Source of the DNA: Candidatus Amulumruptor caecigallinarius
Lineage (GTDB): Bacteria; Bacteroidota; Bacteroidia; Bacteroidales; Muribaculaceae
Reading direction: 5' to 3'
DNA length: 64,000 nucleotides
Assembly (NCBI GenBank): GCA_944321825.1
Contig: CALUMU010000001.1
Coordinates: 186,001-250,000, forward strand
Shown here: positions 16,786-26,062 of the stretch, in pieces
Layout of the letters: each line of letters starts with the position of its first letter
How positions within the stretch are numbered: the stretch's first letter is position 1
The notes under the pieces: generated by a model
The model's database searches: none
What the model was told of the DNA's origin: nothing
The model's input: the letters and a program-made list of their open reading frames with translations, nothing else
Program-made: the position numbers and the translations under genes

Positions 16786-18810
16786 ATGAAAAAGCTTAAC
16801 ATCATCAAAAATGACCCCTGGCTCGAACCGTTTTCTGATGCCATAGAGGGGCGACATAACGATGCAGTCAATAAGGAACGCGAACTGACATCGCAGTGCA
16901 AGACGCTCGACCAGTTTGCCAACGCGCATAACTATTTCGGACTCCACCGCACCGACAAGGGCGGATGGGTGTTCCGCGAATGGGCTCCTAATGCCACGGA
17001 GATTACCCTTATCGGTGACTTCTCGCGTTGGAAAGAATATCTCAAATACCGCCTCAAACGCCTTGACAACGGTGTGTGGGAGCTCAAACTCCCCGCCGCT
17101 GCCATAAAGCACGGCGACCTCTACAAGATGATAGTCCGCTGGGAAGGCGGCGAGGGAGAGCGTATCCCGGCATACGCCAACCGTGTAGTGCAGGACGAGG
17201 TGACGAAGGTGTTCTCGGCTCAGGTGTGGATGCCAGAGAAACCCTACAAGTGGAAAATCAAGAAATTTGTCCCCGACACCCGTCCGCTCCTTATATATGA
17301 GTGCCACATAGGCATGGCACAGCAGACCGAAGGTGTCGGCACTTATGCCGAGTTCCGCGACTTGGTGCTGCCGCGCATCGCCAAAGACGGTTACAACGCC
17401 ATCCAGATTATGGCCATCCAGGAACATCCCTACTACGGCTCGTTCGGTTATCATGTCAGCAATTTCTATGCTGCGTCATCGCGCTTCGGCACTCCCGAAG
17501 ATCTCAAGAGCCTGATTGACAAGGCCCACGAACTCGGCATCTCGGTCATCATGGATATCGTGCACAGCCATGCCGTCAAGAACGAAAACGAAGGACTCGG
17601 ACGTCTCGACGGCAGCTATAACCAGTATTTCTACGGCGACCACCGCCGCGAGCATCCGGCTTGGGACTCGCTCTGCTTCGACTACGGCAAAAACGAGGTG
17701 ATGCACTTCCTGCTGTCCAACTGCAAGTATTGGCTTGAAGAATACCGTTTCGACGGCTTCCGTTTCGACGGTGTGACATCCATGCTCTATTATAACCACG
17801 GCTTGGGACAGGGATTCGGCAGCTATGCCGACTATTACAACGGCGGCCAGGACACCAATGCCATCACGTATCTGACTCTGGCCAACAAGCTGATTCATGA
17901 GGTCAACCCGCGGGCCATCACCATCGCCGAGGAGATGAGCGGTATGCCCGGCCTCGCCATCCCGTTCAAGGACGGAGGCATCGGCTTCGATTACCGCATG
18001 GCCATGGGCATCCCCGACTACTGGATTAAGACCCTCAAGGAGCGTAAGGACGAGGATTGGCATCCTACAAGCATTTTCTGGGAGCTGACCAACCGTCGCG
18101 CTGACGAAAAGACCATAAGCTATGTCGAAAGCCACGACCAGGCTCTCGTAGGCGACAAGACCACTATCTTCTGGCTCATAGATGACCAGATGTATTGGCA
18201 TATGATGGTCGGCGACGATAATATGACCGTGGCTCGCGGCATGGCTCTCCACAAGATGATGCGTCTCGTCACATGCGCCACTATCAACGGCGGCTACCTC
18301 AACTTCATGGGCAACGAGTTCGGTCATCCCGAATGGATTGACTTCCCCCGCGAGGGCAACGGCTGGAGCTACAAGTATGCCCGCCGCCAGTGGGATCTTG
18401 TGGACCGCACCGACCTCAAGTACCAGTTCCTCAACAACTTCGACAATGCCATGATAGGCCTTATCGGCAATGTCTACAACTTCCAGGCCCTCCCCATAGA
18501 GAAGCTTTGGGAGAAGGACGACGACCAGGTGCTCGCCTTCAAGCGTGGCGACCTCGTGTTCGTGTTCAATTTCAGCCCGTTCCAGTCGTTTACCGACTAT
18601 GGCATCCTCGCTCCGTCGGGTCAGTACGATGTTGTGCTTTCGAGCGACAATCCCCGGTTTGGCGGTTATGACAACATCGACGAAAGCGTCAGCCACATCA
18701 CCCAGTTTGACCCGCTCTATTCGCCCCACGGCATCGAATGGCTCAAGCTCTACCTGCCTACCCGCACGGCCATGGTGCTTAAAAAGCGCAAAACGTCATC
18801 GCCTGAGTGA
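16786..18810 (+). CDS. glgB: 1,4-alpha-glucan branching enzyme (GH13)
   Basis: 674 aa. It introduces alpha-1,6 branches into glycogen in the cytoplasm. The N-terminal CBM48-like domain shows VFREWAPNATEITLIGDFSRW. The GH13 barrel has the four conserved regions: MDIVHSHAV, GFRFDGVTSM (nucleophile Asp), IAEEMSG (acid/base Glu) and VESHDQA. The C-terminal beta domain ends in LKKRK. Length and motifs (DIVHSHAVKNENEGL) resemble the eukaryote-like subfamily rather than the E. coli GlgB type; this is from recall. It is divergent from ilvD and 16 bp upstream of lpxB, with which it may be co-transcribed. Confidence 0.93.
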   Translation: MKKLNIIKNDPWLEPFSDAIEGRHNDAVNKERELTSQCKTLDQFANAHNYFGLHRTDKGGWVFREWAPNATEITLIGDFSRWKEYLKYRLKRLDNGVWELKLPAAAIKHGDLYKMIVRWEGGEGERIPAYANRVVQDEVTKVFSAQVWMPEKPYKWKIKKFVPDTRPLLIYECHIGMAQQTEGVGTYAEFRDLVLPRIAKDGYNAIQIMAIQEHPYYGSFGYHVSNFYAASSRFGTPEDLKSLIDKAHELGISVIMDIVHSHAVKNENEGLGRLDGSYNQYFYGDHRREHPAWDSLCFDYGKNEVMHFLLSNCKYWLEEYRFDGFRFDGVTSMLYYNHGLGQGFGSYADYYNGGQDTNAITYLTLANKLIHEVNPRAITIAEEMSGMPGLAIPFKDGGIGFDYRMAMGIPDYWIKTLKERKDEDWHPTSIFWELTNRRADEKTISYVESHDQALVGDKTTIFWLIDDQMYWHMMVGDDNMTVARGMALHKMMRLVTCATINGGYLNFMGNEFGHPEWIDFPREGNGWSYKYARRQWDLVDRTDLKYQFLNNFDNAMIGLIGNVYNFQALPIEKLWEKDDDQVLAFKRGDLVFVFNFSPFQSFTDYGILAPSGQYDVVLSSDNPRFGGYDNIDESVSHITQFDPLYSPHGIEWLKLYLPTRTAMVLKKRKTSSPE

Positions 18811-18826
18811 TTTCTAAAAGTTACTG

Positions 18827-19963
18827 ATGCGTTACTTCATATCGGCCGGAGAAGCCTCCGGCGACCTTCATGCCGCAGCCCTCATCGGTGCCTTTCGTAG
18901 CGTCGATGAGGGCGCGTGCTTCTCGTTTCTCGGCGGCGACCGTATGGCGGCTGCTGCCGGGACGGCTCCGATGGTGCACATACGTGACATGGCATATATG
19001 GGCTTCAGCGAGGTGCTGCGCCATCTGCCCGACATTCGGGCGAATCTCCGCGTGGCGATTGATGCGGTGCGCTCGCAGTCCATGCGCCCCGACGCGGTGG
19101 TGCTGGTCGACTATCCGAGCTTCAACCTCAAGATAGCCCGTGAAGCCTACCGTCTCGGCATCCCGGTATTCTATTATATCCCTCCCAAGGTGTGGGCATG
19201 GAAAGAGTGGAGGGTCAAGAGCATCCGCCGCTATTGCTCCGACGTTTTTTGCATACTCCCGTTCGAGCCGGATTTCTACAGCCGTCACGGCATGACGGTA
19301 GCTTACGTGGGCAATCCGTCGGTCGAAGAGGTCGATGCTGCCCTGCCCTCGCTTGTCGCGGTGCCGTCTGACAAGCCCCTGCTGGCTCTCGTGCCGGGTA
19401 GCCGCATGGGGGAGATACGTAACAACCTCCCTGTCATGCTCGAGGCTGCTTCAATGTTTGCCGGCTCGCTCACCCCGGCCATTGCCGGCGCCCCCGGCAT
19501 CCCGGCGGATTTCTACGAATCGTTGGCTCCAAGCATCCCGGTCCACTATGATGCGTCGCTCGGATTGATGTCGTCGGCTTCGGTTGCTCTCGTCACTTCG
19601 GGTACGGCGACTCTTGAGTGCGCCCTCGTCGGCACTCCGCAGGTGGCGTGCTACCGCGCCAACGGCTCGCGCATATCCTATGAGATTATGCGCCGCCTGC
19701 TCAAGATTCCCTACGTGACCCTCCCTAACCTTATTATGGGAGAGGAGATCATACCTGAGATGCTGCTCCATAACTGTATTCCTGACAGGGTTGCTGCAGC
19801 CCTTGCCGCGCTGCTCCCCGGTAGCCGTGAGCGTGACGTGATGGTGGGTAACTATGCGCGGATGCGCACACGACTCGGCGACGCGACCCCGGCTCTCTCG
19901 GCGGCACGTGCCATAGTGCGCCGCATCGCCCCAACCGGCACACCCGGTGTGACTCCGACATGA
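18827..19963 (+). CDS. lpxB: Lipid-A-disaccharide synthase
   Basis: 378 aa GT19 glycosyltransferase. It joins UDP-2,3-diacylglucosamine to lipid X in lipid A synthesis at the inner membrane. The N-terminus MRYFISAGEASGDLHAAALI is diagnostic. Other marks are LVDYPSFNLKIAREAYRLG, YYIPPKVWAWKEWR, VGNPSVEEV, LVPGSRMGEIRNNLPVMLEA and the donor-site stretch SGTATLECALVGTPQVACYR. It starts 16 bp after glgB. The last 15 residues (TGTPGVTPT region) look like a non-conserved tail. Confidence 0.94.
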   Translation: MRYFISAGEASGDLHAAALIGAFRSVDEGACFSFLGGDRMAAAAGTAPMVHIRDMAYMGFSEVLRHLPDIRANLRVAIDAVRSQSMRPDAVVLVDYPSFNLKIAREAYRLGIPVFYYIPPKVWAWKEWRVKSIRRYCSDVFCILPFEPDFYSRHGMTVAYVGNPSVEEVDAALPSLVAVPSDKPLLALVPGSRMGEIRNNLPVMLEAASMFAGSLTPAIAGAPGIPADFYESLAPSIPVHYDASLGLMSSASVALVTSGTATLECALVGTPQVACYRANGSRISYEIMRRLLKIPYVTLPNLIMGEEIIPEMLLHNCIPDRVAAALAALLPGSRERDVMVGNYARMRTRLGDATPALSAARAIVRRIAPTGTPGVTPT

Positions 19964-20001
19964 TTTCTGCCGATTTTTGCTGGCTTCTGTTGTTGCTGAT
20001 A

Positions 20002-20032
20002 TTGCGCTTTTGCGATTTATTCGCTATTTTTG
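20002..20032 (+). promoter_or_regulatory. Promoter of the SemiSWEET-murA run (TTG-N20-TATTTTTG)
   Basis: TTG 20002-20004, 20 bp, TATTTTTG 20025-20032, in the 152-bp gap after lpxB. It could serve the SemiSWEET gene, the cytidylate-kinase-like gene, murB and murA as one unit. Confidence 0.72.
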
Positions 20033-20115
20033 TCAGATAACTTGTCTCTCTCCTTGAACTGATTTAACATTTTGAAATAAGTTTAAATCAATTCCTTACT
20101 TAAATCATATATGCC

Positions 20116-20397
20116 ATGACTCATGAACTTCTTGTCAATATCGTCGGGTACACTGCCGCTATCTGCATGGTGTTCGGCTATCTCCCACAGGCGTGGCATA
20201 CGATAAGGACACGCCAGACCGACGGTATAGCTCTCCCGACATTCCTCCTCCTCGGTGCCGGTAGCGTGTTCTTCGTGATACAGGGACTCATGCTCGGCAA
20301 CATCCCCTTGGTGGTGACCAACACCATCACCACGGTGTCGAGCGTCATAGTGTTCGGCATCAAGATACGCAACGACTATTTCAATAAGAAGAAATAA
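20116..20397 (+). CDS. SemiSWEET-type sugar transporter (PQ-loop)
   Basis: 93 aa with three predicted transmembrane helices, the size of bacterial SemiSWEETs, which act as dimers to let sugars cross the inner membrane. The PQ-loop motif is GYLPQAWHT in helix 1. Helices follow at about residues 39-58 (LPTFLLLGAGSVFFVIQGLM) and 64-84. The C-terminus is basic (NKKK). It is first after a consensus promoter, 23 bp before the next gene. The substrate cannot be read. Confidence 0.88.
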   Translation: MTHELLVNIVGYTAAICMVFGYLPQAWHTIRTRQTDGIALPTFLLLGAGSVFFVIQGLMLGNIPLVVTNTITTVSSVIVFGIKIRNDYFNKKK

Positions 20398-20420
20398 CTC
20401 CAACTACATACAAATATATC

Positions 20421-21080
20421 ATGCAACCATCACATGACGACAACGATGCTCCGTTGATTATCACTATAGGCCGGCAGATGGGATGCGGCGGTCGTGAACT
20501 CGGCCGTCTGCTCTCGTCGCGGTTAGGCATAGGCTACTATGACAAAGAGCTGCTGATCGACGTGGCGCGGCAGGCGGGTATGCCGCCTGAATATCTTGCA
20601 TCCAAGGACGAACGCACTCCGTCGTTCCTGTCGGGGGTGATGTCGTTCACGTTCGGTCACTCGCCGGTCAATTTCTATGCCACCCCCTCGGCGATAAGCG
20701 ACGACAACCTCTATGCCATACAGAGCGACTACATACGCGAGCTGGGTCGCCGTGAGTCGTGCGTGATTGTAGGTCGCACTTCCGATTACATATTGCGTGA
20801 CCATCCTAAGTGCGTCAATGTGTTCCTGCACGCCTCCGAGGATGACTGCATCAGGCGCATCATGGAGCGTGGCGATGTAAAGACCCCCCATGAGGCCAAG
20901 GCTCTGATGACGCGGACCAACAAAATCCGCTCGGCTTACTATAATTTCTTCACCGACCGCCGCTGGGGATGTGCCGCTACATATGACCTCTGCATCAATA
21001 CCTCGCTGATGTCCATGGAGCAGGTGGCTGATGTGGTGCTGTTCTACATAAAGCAGCGTTATGGTATCGACTGCAACTGA
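20421..21080 (+). CDS. Cytidylate-kinase-like family protein
   Basis: 219 aa P-loop-type kinase of the cytidylate-kinase-like (AAA_26) family. It starts with ITIGRQMGCGGRELGRLLSS, where the usual GxxGxGK loop is replaced by GCGGRELG, as is normal in this family. CVIVGRTSDYIL and the LID-like arginine segment RTNKIRSAYYNFFTDRRWG are also visible. It is distinct from the housekeeping Cmk; its substrate is not known. It overlaps the murB start by 20 bp, so translation is probably coupled. Confidence 0.85.
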   Translation: MQPSHDDNDAPLIITIGRQMGCGGRELGRLLSSRLGIGYYDKELLIDVARQAGMPPEYLASKDERTPSFLSGVMSFTFGHSPVNFYATPSAISDDNLYAIQSDYIRELGRRESCVIVGRTSDYILRDHPKCVNVFLHASEDDCIRRIMERGDVKTPHEAKALMTRTNKIRSAYYNFFTDRRWGCAATYDLCINTSLMSMEQVADVVLFYIKQRYGIDCN

Positions 21081-22095
21081 CTGCGACATCGCTCCGATGA
21101 CCACTATGCGGGTCCCGGCGGTAGCTGACCGGCTGGTCTGCTTCTCGTCGGTGGCTGACTTGTCGCGTCTCCGTGACCAAGGGCTGCTTGACGATGCAGT
21201 GGTGATAGGCGGAGGCAGCAACATGCTGTTTGTCTCGTCGCCTGTCCGCAGGACTCTGCTTCACCCTGCGATGCGCACTTATCAGTTGACTCCGGTCGTC
21301 GATGCTTCTGATGGCTCTGTGCGTCAGGTAGTCATGCATGTCGATGCCGGTGTGGTGCTTGACGACATCGTAGCTATCACATGCCGCCTCGGACTGTGGG
21401 GGCTGGAAAACCTTTCGCTTATCCCCGGACATATGGGCGGAGCTGCCGTGCAGAATGTCGGAGCCTACGGTGCCGAACTGGCGGATGTGGTCATAGCCGT
21501 CGATGCCTATGACAAGGAGTCCGGCTCGGTGGTGTCTATCCCGGCATCGCAGCTTGATTACGGTTATCGCCACTCTATGTTTAAGGGTGCAGCCAATGCC
21601 TCGCGCTACATAGTGACGGCGGTTGACATCTGCCTGTCCACGTCGCCGGCACCGCGTCTCGGTTACAAGGCTCTCGCGGAAGCCGTGGCTGGCATAGACG
21701 GCCTTACGCCGCAGCATATGCGCGATGCCGTCATCGCCATGCGCCGCGCCAAGCTCCCCGGAGTGGGGGCGGTGGGGAGCGTGGGCAGCTACTTCAAAAA
21801 TCCCGTGGTCGGATCTGCCGAAGGCGCGGCTTTCAGCGCAGTCAACCCCGAAGCTCCGGCGTTCCGTCAGCCTGACGGGATGGTCAAGCTGTCGGCGGCA
21901 TGGCTCATCGACCATGCCGGATGCCGCGACATGCGTGTCGGCGGAGCGTCGCTGTGGCCGTCGCAACCGCTCGTTTTGGTCAACGACGGATTCAAGGCTT
22001 CAGCAGCCGATGTCGTCGCCCTTGAGGAGATGATACGTAAGCGTGTACTTGAAGCCTACGGCATCGCCCTCGAATGTGAAGTAGTAAAGATTTGA
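21061..22095 (+). CDS. murB: UDP-N-acetylenolpyruvoylglucosamine reductase
   Basis: 344 aa FAD enzyme making UDP-MurNAc, the second committed step of peptidoglycan precursor synthesis. Visible marks are the FAD-binding GGGSNMLFV and GLENLSLIPGHMGGAAVQNVGAYGAE (catalytic region). Active-site Ser lies in GVGAVGSVGSYFKNPVV and the C-terminal segment ends IALECEVVKI. Length and the YRHSMFK segment fit the E. coli-like type I MurB. The start overlaps the preceding kinase-like gene. murA follows 60 bp later, so both MurNAc-forming steps are adjacent. Confidence 0.94.
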   Translation: MVSTATDCDIAPMTTMRVPAVADRLVCFSSVADLSRLRDQGLLDDAVVIGGGSNMLFVSSPVRRTLLHPAMRTYQLTPVVDASDGSVRQVVMHVDAGVVLDDIVAITCRLGLWGLENLSLIPGHMGGAAVQNVGAYGAELADVVIAVDAYDKESGSVVSIPASQLDYGYRHSMFKGAANASRYIVTAVDICLSTSPAPRLGYKALAEAVAGIDGLTPQHMRDAVIAMRRAKLPGVGAVGSVGSYFKNPVVGSAEGAAFSAVNPEAPAFRQPDGMVKLSAAWLIDHAGCRDMRVGGASLWPSQPLVLVNDGFKASAADVVALEEMIRKRVLEAYGIALECEVVKI

Positions 22096-22155
22096 GCCAT
22101 AGCTTATTATACGATATACCATAATAGATACATATATAACTGTTTATAACCGACT

Positions 22156-23511
22156 GTGAGTTCGTTCATAATCGAAGGAGGCCACACTCTTAGTGGCGAA
22201 ATTACACCGCAGGGTGCCAAAAACGAGGCTTTGCAGGTCATCAGTGCGGTTCTGCTCTCCGACTGCCCTGTGACGATAAAGAATATCCCCGAGATAAGCG
22301 ACGTGGTCAATCTCATCGCGCTCCTTGAAGCTATGGGAGTGCAGGTGGTGCGGCACGCCAAAGGTCACTTTACATTTACCGCATCCGATATAGATGCGTC
22401 GTACCTCGAAAGCGACGATTTCACTAACCGTTGTGCGCGTCTGCGAGGGTCCGTGCTGGTGGTAGGCCCACTGTTGGCTCGTCTTGGCCGTGCATGGTTC
22501 GCCAAGCCCGGCGGTGACAAGATAGGCAGGCGCAAGGTCGACACCCACATCCAGGGTATGCTCAATCTCGGAGCCGCTTTCCGCTATGACGACTCGCGCC
22601 ATGCCTACATGCTCTATCTCCCCGACGGACAGAGGTTGACCGGGCGCTACATGCTACTTGACGAAGCCAGTGTGACCGGCACCGCCAACATCATCATGGC
22701 TGCTGCCTTGGCACATGGCGACACCACTATATATAATGCAGCCTGCGAACCCTACCTCCAGCAGCTGTGCCGACTGCTGCAAGGCATGGGAGTGGCTATT
22801 GACGGCATCGGCAGCAACCTTGTCACGGTCCACGGCACAGGCGGACGGCTGCTCCACGGCACGGACCATACCGTGCTGCCCGACATGATTGAAATCGGCA
22901 GCTTCATAGCCATGGCGGCGATTACGCGCAGCAGCCTGACTATCCGAGATGTCTCCATAAGTAATCTCGGCATCATCCCCGAAGCGTTCCGCCGTCTTGG
23001 CATAGACGTGGTGGAGCAGGGCGACGACCTCCACATCCCGGCCAAGGACAGCTATGCTATCGAAAAGGCGCTCGACGGCTCCGTGCTGACCGTCGCCGAT
23101 GCCCCATGGCCTGGCATATCGCCTGACCTCCTCAGCGTGATGCTCGTAGCGGCAGTGCAGTGCTCGGGCAGTGTGCTGATTCACCAGAAAATGTTCGAGA
23201 GCCGCCTGTTTTTTGTCGACCACCTGATAGAGATGGGAGCCCAGATTATACTCTGCGACCCTCACCGCGCCGTCGTCATCGGGCTCGATCACAAAGTCGA
23301 TCTCCATCCCGTATTCACCAAGTCGCCCGACATCCGCGCCGGCATGGCGATGCTCCTTGCCGCCATGTCCGCCCCCGGACGCTCCGTCATCGGCGGCATC
23401 GAGCAGATCGACCGTGGCTATGAAGACATCGACACCCGCCTCAACGCCCTCGGAGCCCGCATCACCCGCCGCCCCGACCAACCCCCCCCCCCCCCCCAAA
23501 AAAAAAAGTAA
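22156..23511 (+). CDS. murA: UDP-N-acetylglucosamine 1-carboxyvinyltransferase, C-terminus in a C16A10 tract
   Basis: 451 aa, GTG start at 22156. It transfers enolpyruvate from PEP to UDP-GlcNAc. The N-terminus SSFIIEGGHTLSGEITPQGAKNEAL holds the catalytic-site Lys-Asn pair. The loop normally carrying Cys reads LRGSVLVVGPLLARLGRA, without Cys at the tip that I can see; in some lineages Asp or another residue occurs there. The end reads ALGARITRR and then PDQPPPPPQKKK, encoded by C16 and A10 runs just before the stop. The enzyme core is complete before the tract, so slippage would alter only the tail. Confidence 0.92.
   Translation: MSSFIIEGGHTLSGEITPQGAKNEALQVISAVLLSDCPVTIKNIPEISDVVNLIALLEAMGVQVVRHAKGHFTFTASDIDASYLESDDFTNRCARLRGSVLVVGPLLARLGRAWFAKPGGDKIGRRKVDTHIQGMLNLGAAFRYDDSRHAYMLYLPDGQRLTGRYMLLDEASVTGTANIIMAAALAHGDTTIYNAACEPYLQQLCRLLQGMGVAIDGIGSNLVTVHGTGGRLLHGTDHTVLPDMIEIGSFIAMAAITRSSLTIRDVSISNLGIIPEAFRRLGIDVVEQGDDLHIPAKDSYAIEKALDGSVLTVADAPWPGISPDLLSVMLVAAVQCSGSVLIHQKMFESRLFFVDHLIEMGAQIILCDPHRAVVIGLDHKVDLHPVFTKSPDIRAGMAMLLAAMSAPGRSVIGGIEQIDRGYEDIDTRLNALGARITRRPDQPPPPPQKKK
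23482..23507 (+). repeat. Homopolymer tract C16 then A10
   Basis: Sixteen C (23482-23497) followed directly by ten A (23498-23507), spanning the last sense codons of murA. Such tracts slip easily in cells and also in sequencing or assembly. The reading frame after it decides which of three tails MurA receives. Confidence 0.9.
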
Positions 23512-23612
23512 GGCTGCCCTGGTGCAGCCGCAATCAGCGACAAAATAACACGGCGGTTCAGGGCAGTCCTTTCATCGCTAAGGCGATGGAGCGGGATTGA
23601 TGATGGTCGGGG

Positions 23613-24818
23613 TCAGATTATCTGTCGGTCGATGAGGAGGGTGTAGGTGGCTGTCGAGCCGTCGGCTTTCTTGACGGTGTATGTGGTCTGTCCTTTGAGA
23701 CCCAAGCCTTTCCGTTGTTCATCCCACGGGATTTCTTTGACGGGACGGCCGTTTATGGCTGTGATTATGTCGCCGATTTCGATGCCGGCTTGGGCGGCAA
23801 TGCCTCCTTTGTATAGGCCGTTGACAATCCAGCCGTCGCAGATGTCCGTGCGGTCGAATGTCGCCATGTGGGTCACGGATGCCCTGCCGTAGGTCCCTTT
23901 GTTGTTATTGCGTTTTACCCACACCGCAGAGCCCACCGGGTCTATGACGATGTCGTACAGCGACCATATTTCGTTGCCGATTAAGCCTAAATAAGGCCTG
24001 TCTGACGATAATGCACCCTTTTCGTTGAGCGAATAGTCTATCACGAGGTTTCCGAGCGTGTCTGCCAGGCAGAATTTTTCGGCTCTTATCGTGACATCAT
24101 TAGAGCCGCCACCGATGCCTCCGGCCTGTGTGCTGAAATATGCTTTAGGAGTATTCGATAGGTTGAGCGACTGTGCTGTTTCATTGGTGAGGATAATCGT
24201 GGAGCCGCACCCTACATCCATCCTGAACCAGCCTTCTATCCTGTTCTTGTCGTCAATCAGCAAACCGGCCTTTACGTCGATGCGGTTGCCCTCAAACCTG
24301 GCTGCGAGTTTGGTGTAGCCGTCAGTCATATTGGCTGGAAGCGGGGTTTTCAGCTGGCGCATGTAGCTCTTGCTGAAATTTATTTCCAAAGGCGCGTTTA
24401 GCAGATGGGTGTTGCCAAGCAGTCCGTCGGTATGGCGGCCGAGGATGTCGCGCAGCCGTATGATTGGCGTAATCTTGTTGTGGTATTCCGATTCTCCGCA
24501 ATGGATTTTGACCGGGTCGATGAAGATTTCCACCTGCTTGGCTTCGCTGTTGCCCGCCCCTCCCATTTTAGCCTTGCCTTTCCTGCCGAAAACGTCATGC
24601 ATGCCGTTGAGCTTCAGATAGTCTTCGTCAAGATACAGGAAATCTGCCCCGGTGTCGTATATGACTGTGACAGGGACGGTGTCGTTGAGTGTCGCTTGGA
24701 GGTACAGGTGGCTGTCGTAGATAAACGGGATGGCTCCACCACCGGCATCTTCGGCTGCTGCGCTTTTCAGGGATAGAAGACTGGCTAAAAAGCAGATAAT
24801 GCAGACTGTATTCTTCAT
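23613..24818 (-). CDS. Secreted retropepsin-like aspartyl protease with C-terminal PDZ domain
   Basis: 401 aa. Signal peptide at 1-22 (MKNTVCIICFLASLLSLKSAAA). A pepsin-retropepsin-like fold follows, with the catalytic DTGA motif in VIYDTGADFLYLDEDYL. A second barrel half contains a glycine-rich FRMDVGCGSTIILTNET. A PDZ domain covers about residues 315-401 (YKGGIAAQAGIEIGDIITAING). It should act in the periplasm or at the surface; the substrate is unknown. It is alone on the minus strand, convergent to murA, with a CAAATGTA (-7 box TACATTTG) at 24849-24856. A one-gene accessory unit; PDZ-regulated proteolysis is inferred. Confidence 0.82.
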   Translation of the reverse strand: MKNTVCIICFLASLLSLKSAAAEDAGGGAIPFIYDSHLYLQATLNDTVPVTVIYDTGADFLYLDEDYLKLNGMHDVFGRKGKAKMGGAGNSEAKQVEIFIDPVKIHCGESEYHNKITPIIRLRDILGRHTDGLLGNTHLLNAPLEINFSKSYMRQLKTPLPANMTDGYTKLAARFEGNRIDVKAGLLIDDKNRIEGWFRMDVGCGSTIILTNETAQSLNLSNTPKAYFSTQAGGIGGGSNDVTIRAEKFCLADTLGNLVIDYSLNEKGALSSDRPYLGLIGNEIWSLYDIVIDPVGSAVWVKRNNNKGTYGRASVTHMATFDRTDICDGWIVNGLYKGGIAAQAGIEIGDIITAINGRPVKEIPWDEQRKGLGLKGQTTYTVKKADGSTATYTLLIDRQII

Positions 24819-24961
24819 AGACCGATGTGTTTAAGCATGTGATGATTACAAATGTAGGAAAAAACAGACAGAGTCGGCGGATACTGTGAGGCAAAATCCC
24901 GGCTCCGGCCATAGCATTCCACGCCAGTAGATGTTACAAGGCAATGTAAATCTCAAGTGAC

Positions 24962-24992
24962 TTGTTTTATATCGGGAAAATCATTAATTTTG
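24962..24992 (+). promoter_or_regulatory. DUF177-rpmF promoter (TTG-N20-TAATTTTG)
   Basis: TTG 24962-24964, 20 bp, TAATTTTG 24985-24992. Predicted transcript start near 24999, about 50 nt before the GTG of the DUF177 gene. Confidence 0.75.
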
Positions 24993-25047
24993 CACAGTTT
25001 TTCTCAACTCACACCAAGAGACTCATCTCCAAACACTTTCTAAAGCT

Positions 25048-25647
25048 GTGGGAAAGTTCACGGAATTTAAGCTGCCGCTCAAGTCGATGCCAGTGGGAAC
25101 GCGGACATTCGACTATCACCTTGACAAGCAGTTTTTCGTCAACATGGAAAGCTCCGACATCCACGGAGCCGACCTTGACGTGAAGGTGACCGTCACCCAC
25201 AAGGCCGATGTGTACGATTTGCACTTCCATGTCGCCGGCACGGTCGTCCTGCTGTGCGACCGCTGTTTGGACGCGATGGATCATGAAGTAGATACTACTT
25301 ATGGCCTGAGCGTCAAGTATGGCGAGGCTTATTGCGACGATTCGGACACTCTGCTTGAGATCCCGGAGAGCGAGAACTATCTCAATGTGGCCTACATGCT
25401 CTATGATACTGTGGCTCTGACCATACCCATCAAGCATGTGCATGCTCCCGGCCAGTGCAACAAGGACATGAGCTCCCTGCTGCGCCGCCACAAAGTCAGC
25501 AACGCCTCGGCTGAGGAGTACGGGGCTATAGATGAGCAGATGGTTGATGAGATGGACTCCATCGGTGGCGCGTCGGATTTCACCGACCCGCGCTGGGATG
25601 CCCTCAAGGGACTTTCGTCGGCCGGAAGCGGCGATGATGACGCTTGA
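25048..25647 (+). CDS. DUF177 / YceD-family protein
   Basis: 199 aa from a GTG at 25048 (GKFTEFKLPLKSMPVGTRTF). The family, YceD in E. coli, is linked to 23S rRNA accumulation and is almost always found just before rpmF, as here. The CDRCLD motif in the middle and the closing DPRWDALKGL motif are diagnostic. The C-terminus is acidic. It is first gene of the DUF177-rpmF run and has the consensus promoter just upstream. Confidence 0.9.
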   Translation: MGKFTEFKLPLKSMPVGTRTFDYHLDKQFFVNMESSDIHGADLDVKVTVTHKADVYDLHFHVAGTVVLLCDRCLDAMDHEVDTTYGLSVKYGEAYCDDSDTLLEIPESENYLNVAYMLYDTVALTIPIKHVHAPGQCNKDMSSLLRRHKVSNASAEEYGAIDEQMVDEMDSIGGASDFTDPRWDALKGLSSAGSGDDDA

Positions 25648-25713
25648 AACCCTGCGTCACCAGCAATATACTCTGAACAAGAAACATATAACTCATAAAC
25701 AGATAAAACAACA

Positions 25714-25899
25714 ATGGCACATCCTAAACGAAAGCAATCAAAGACACGTACCGCCAAGCGTCGTACCCACGATAAGGCTGTAGCCCCCACACTGGCTCTC
25801 TGCCCCAACTGCGGTTCATGGCACGTTTACCACACTGTATGCGGTGTGTGCGGTTATTATCGCGGCAAAGTCGTAATCGAAAAGGCCGAGACAGTCTGA
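25714..25899 (+). CDS. rpmF: 50S ribosomal protein L32
   Basis: 61 aa. N-terminus MAHPKRKQSKTRTAKRRTHD is diagnostic. Two CxxC pairs (LCPNCGSWH and CGVCGYY) make this the zinc-binding form. It is 66 bp after DUF177. 163 bp without a gene separate it from fabH; I see no convincing promoter or hairpin there. Confidence 0.97.
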   Translation: MAHPKRKQSKTRTAKRRTHDKAVAPTLALCPNCGSWHVYHTVCGVCGYYRGKVVIEKAETV

Positions 25900-26062
25900 T
25901 TACCGTCGGCTCTCTGACGGGAATCCATAAACCTTCGACTTGTACGGCCTCGTTACATACCGATGCCGTCGAGGCATTGCAGATTGTGGCTATCGCCCCT
26001 TTCCGGACGGTAGTCATGGTTTTGCATTTATCTACCATTAAAAGATAATCATACCAAAAATC

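Noticed and set aside
17476-18729. Long open frame (417 codons) on the minus strand opposite glgB
   Set aside because: Its sequence has no family features and is explained by the codon bias of glgB, which carries all GH13 motifs on the plus strand.
22441-22500. MurA without the catalytic-loop Cys as evidence of an inactive paralogue
   Set aside because: The rest of the sequence is a complete MurA adjacent to murB, and MurA forms without the Cys are known; I cannot place the residue with certainty without an alignment.
23357-23548. Separate small gene overlapping the murA end
   Set aside because: It is only murA read in another frame through the C16A10 tract. It matters as an alternative tail, not as a gene.
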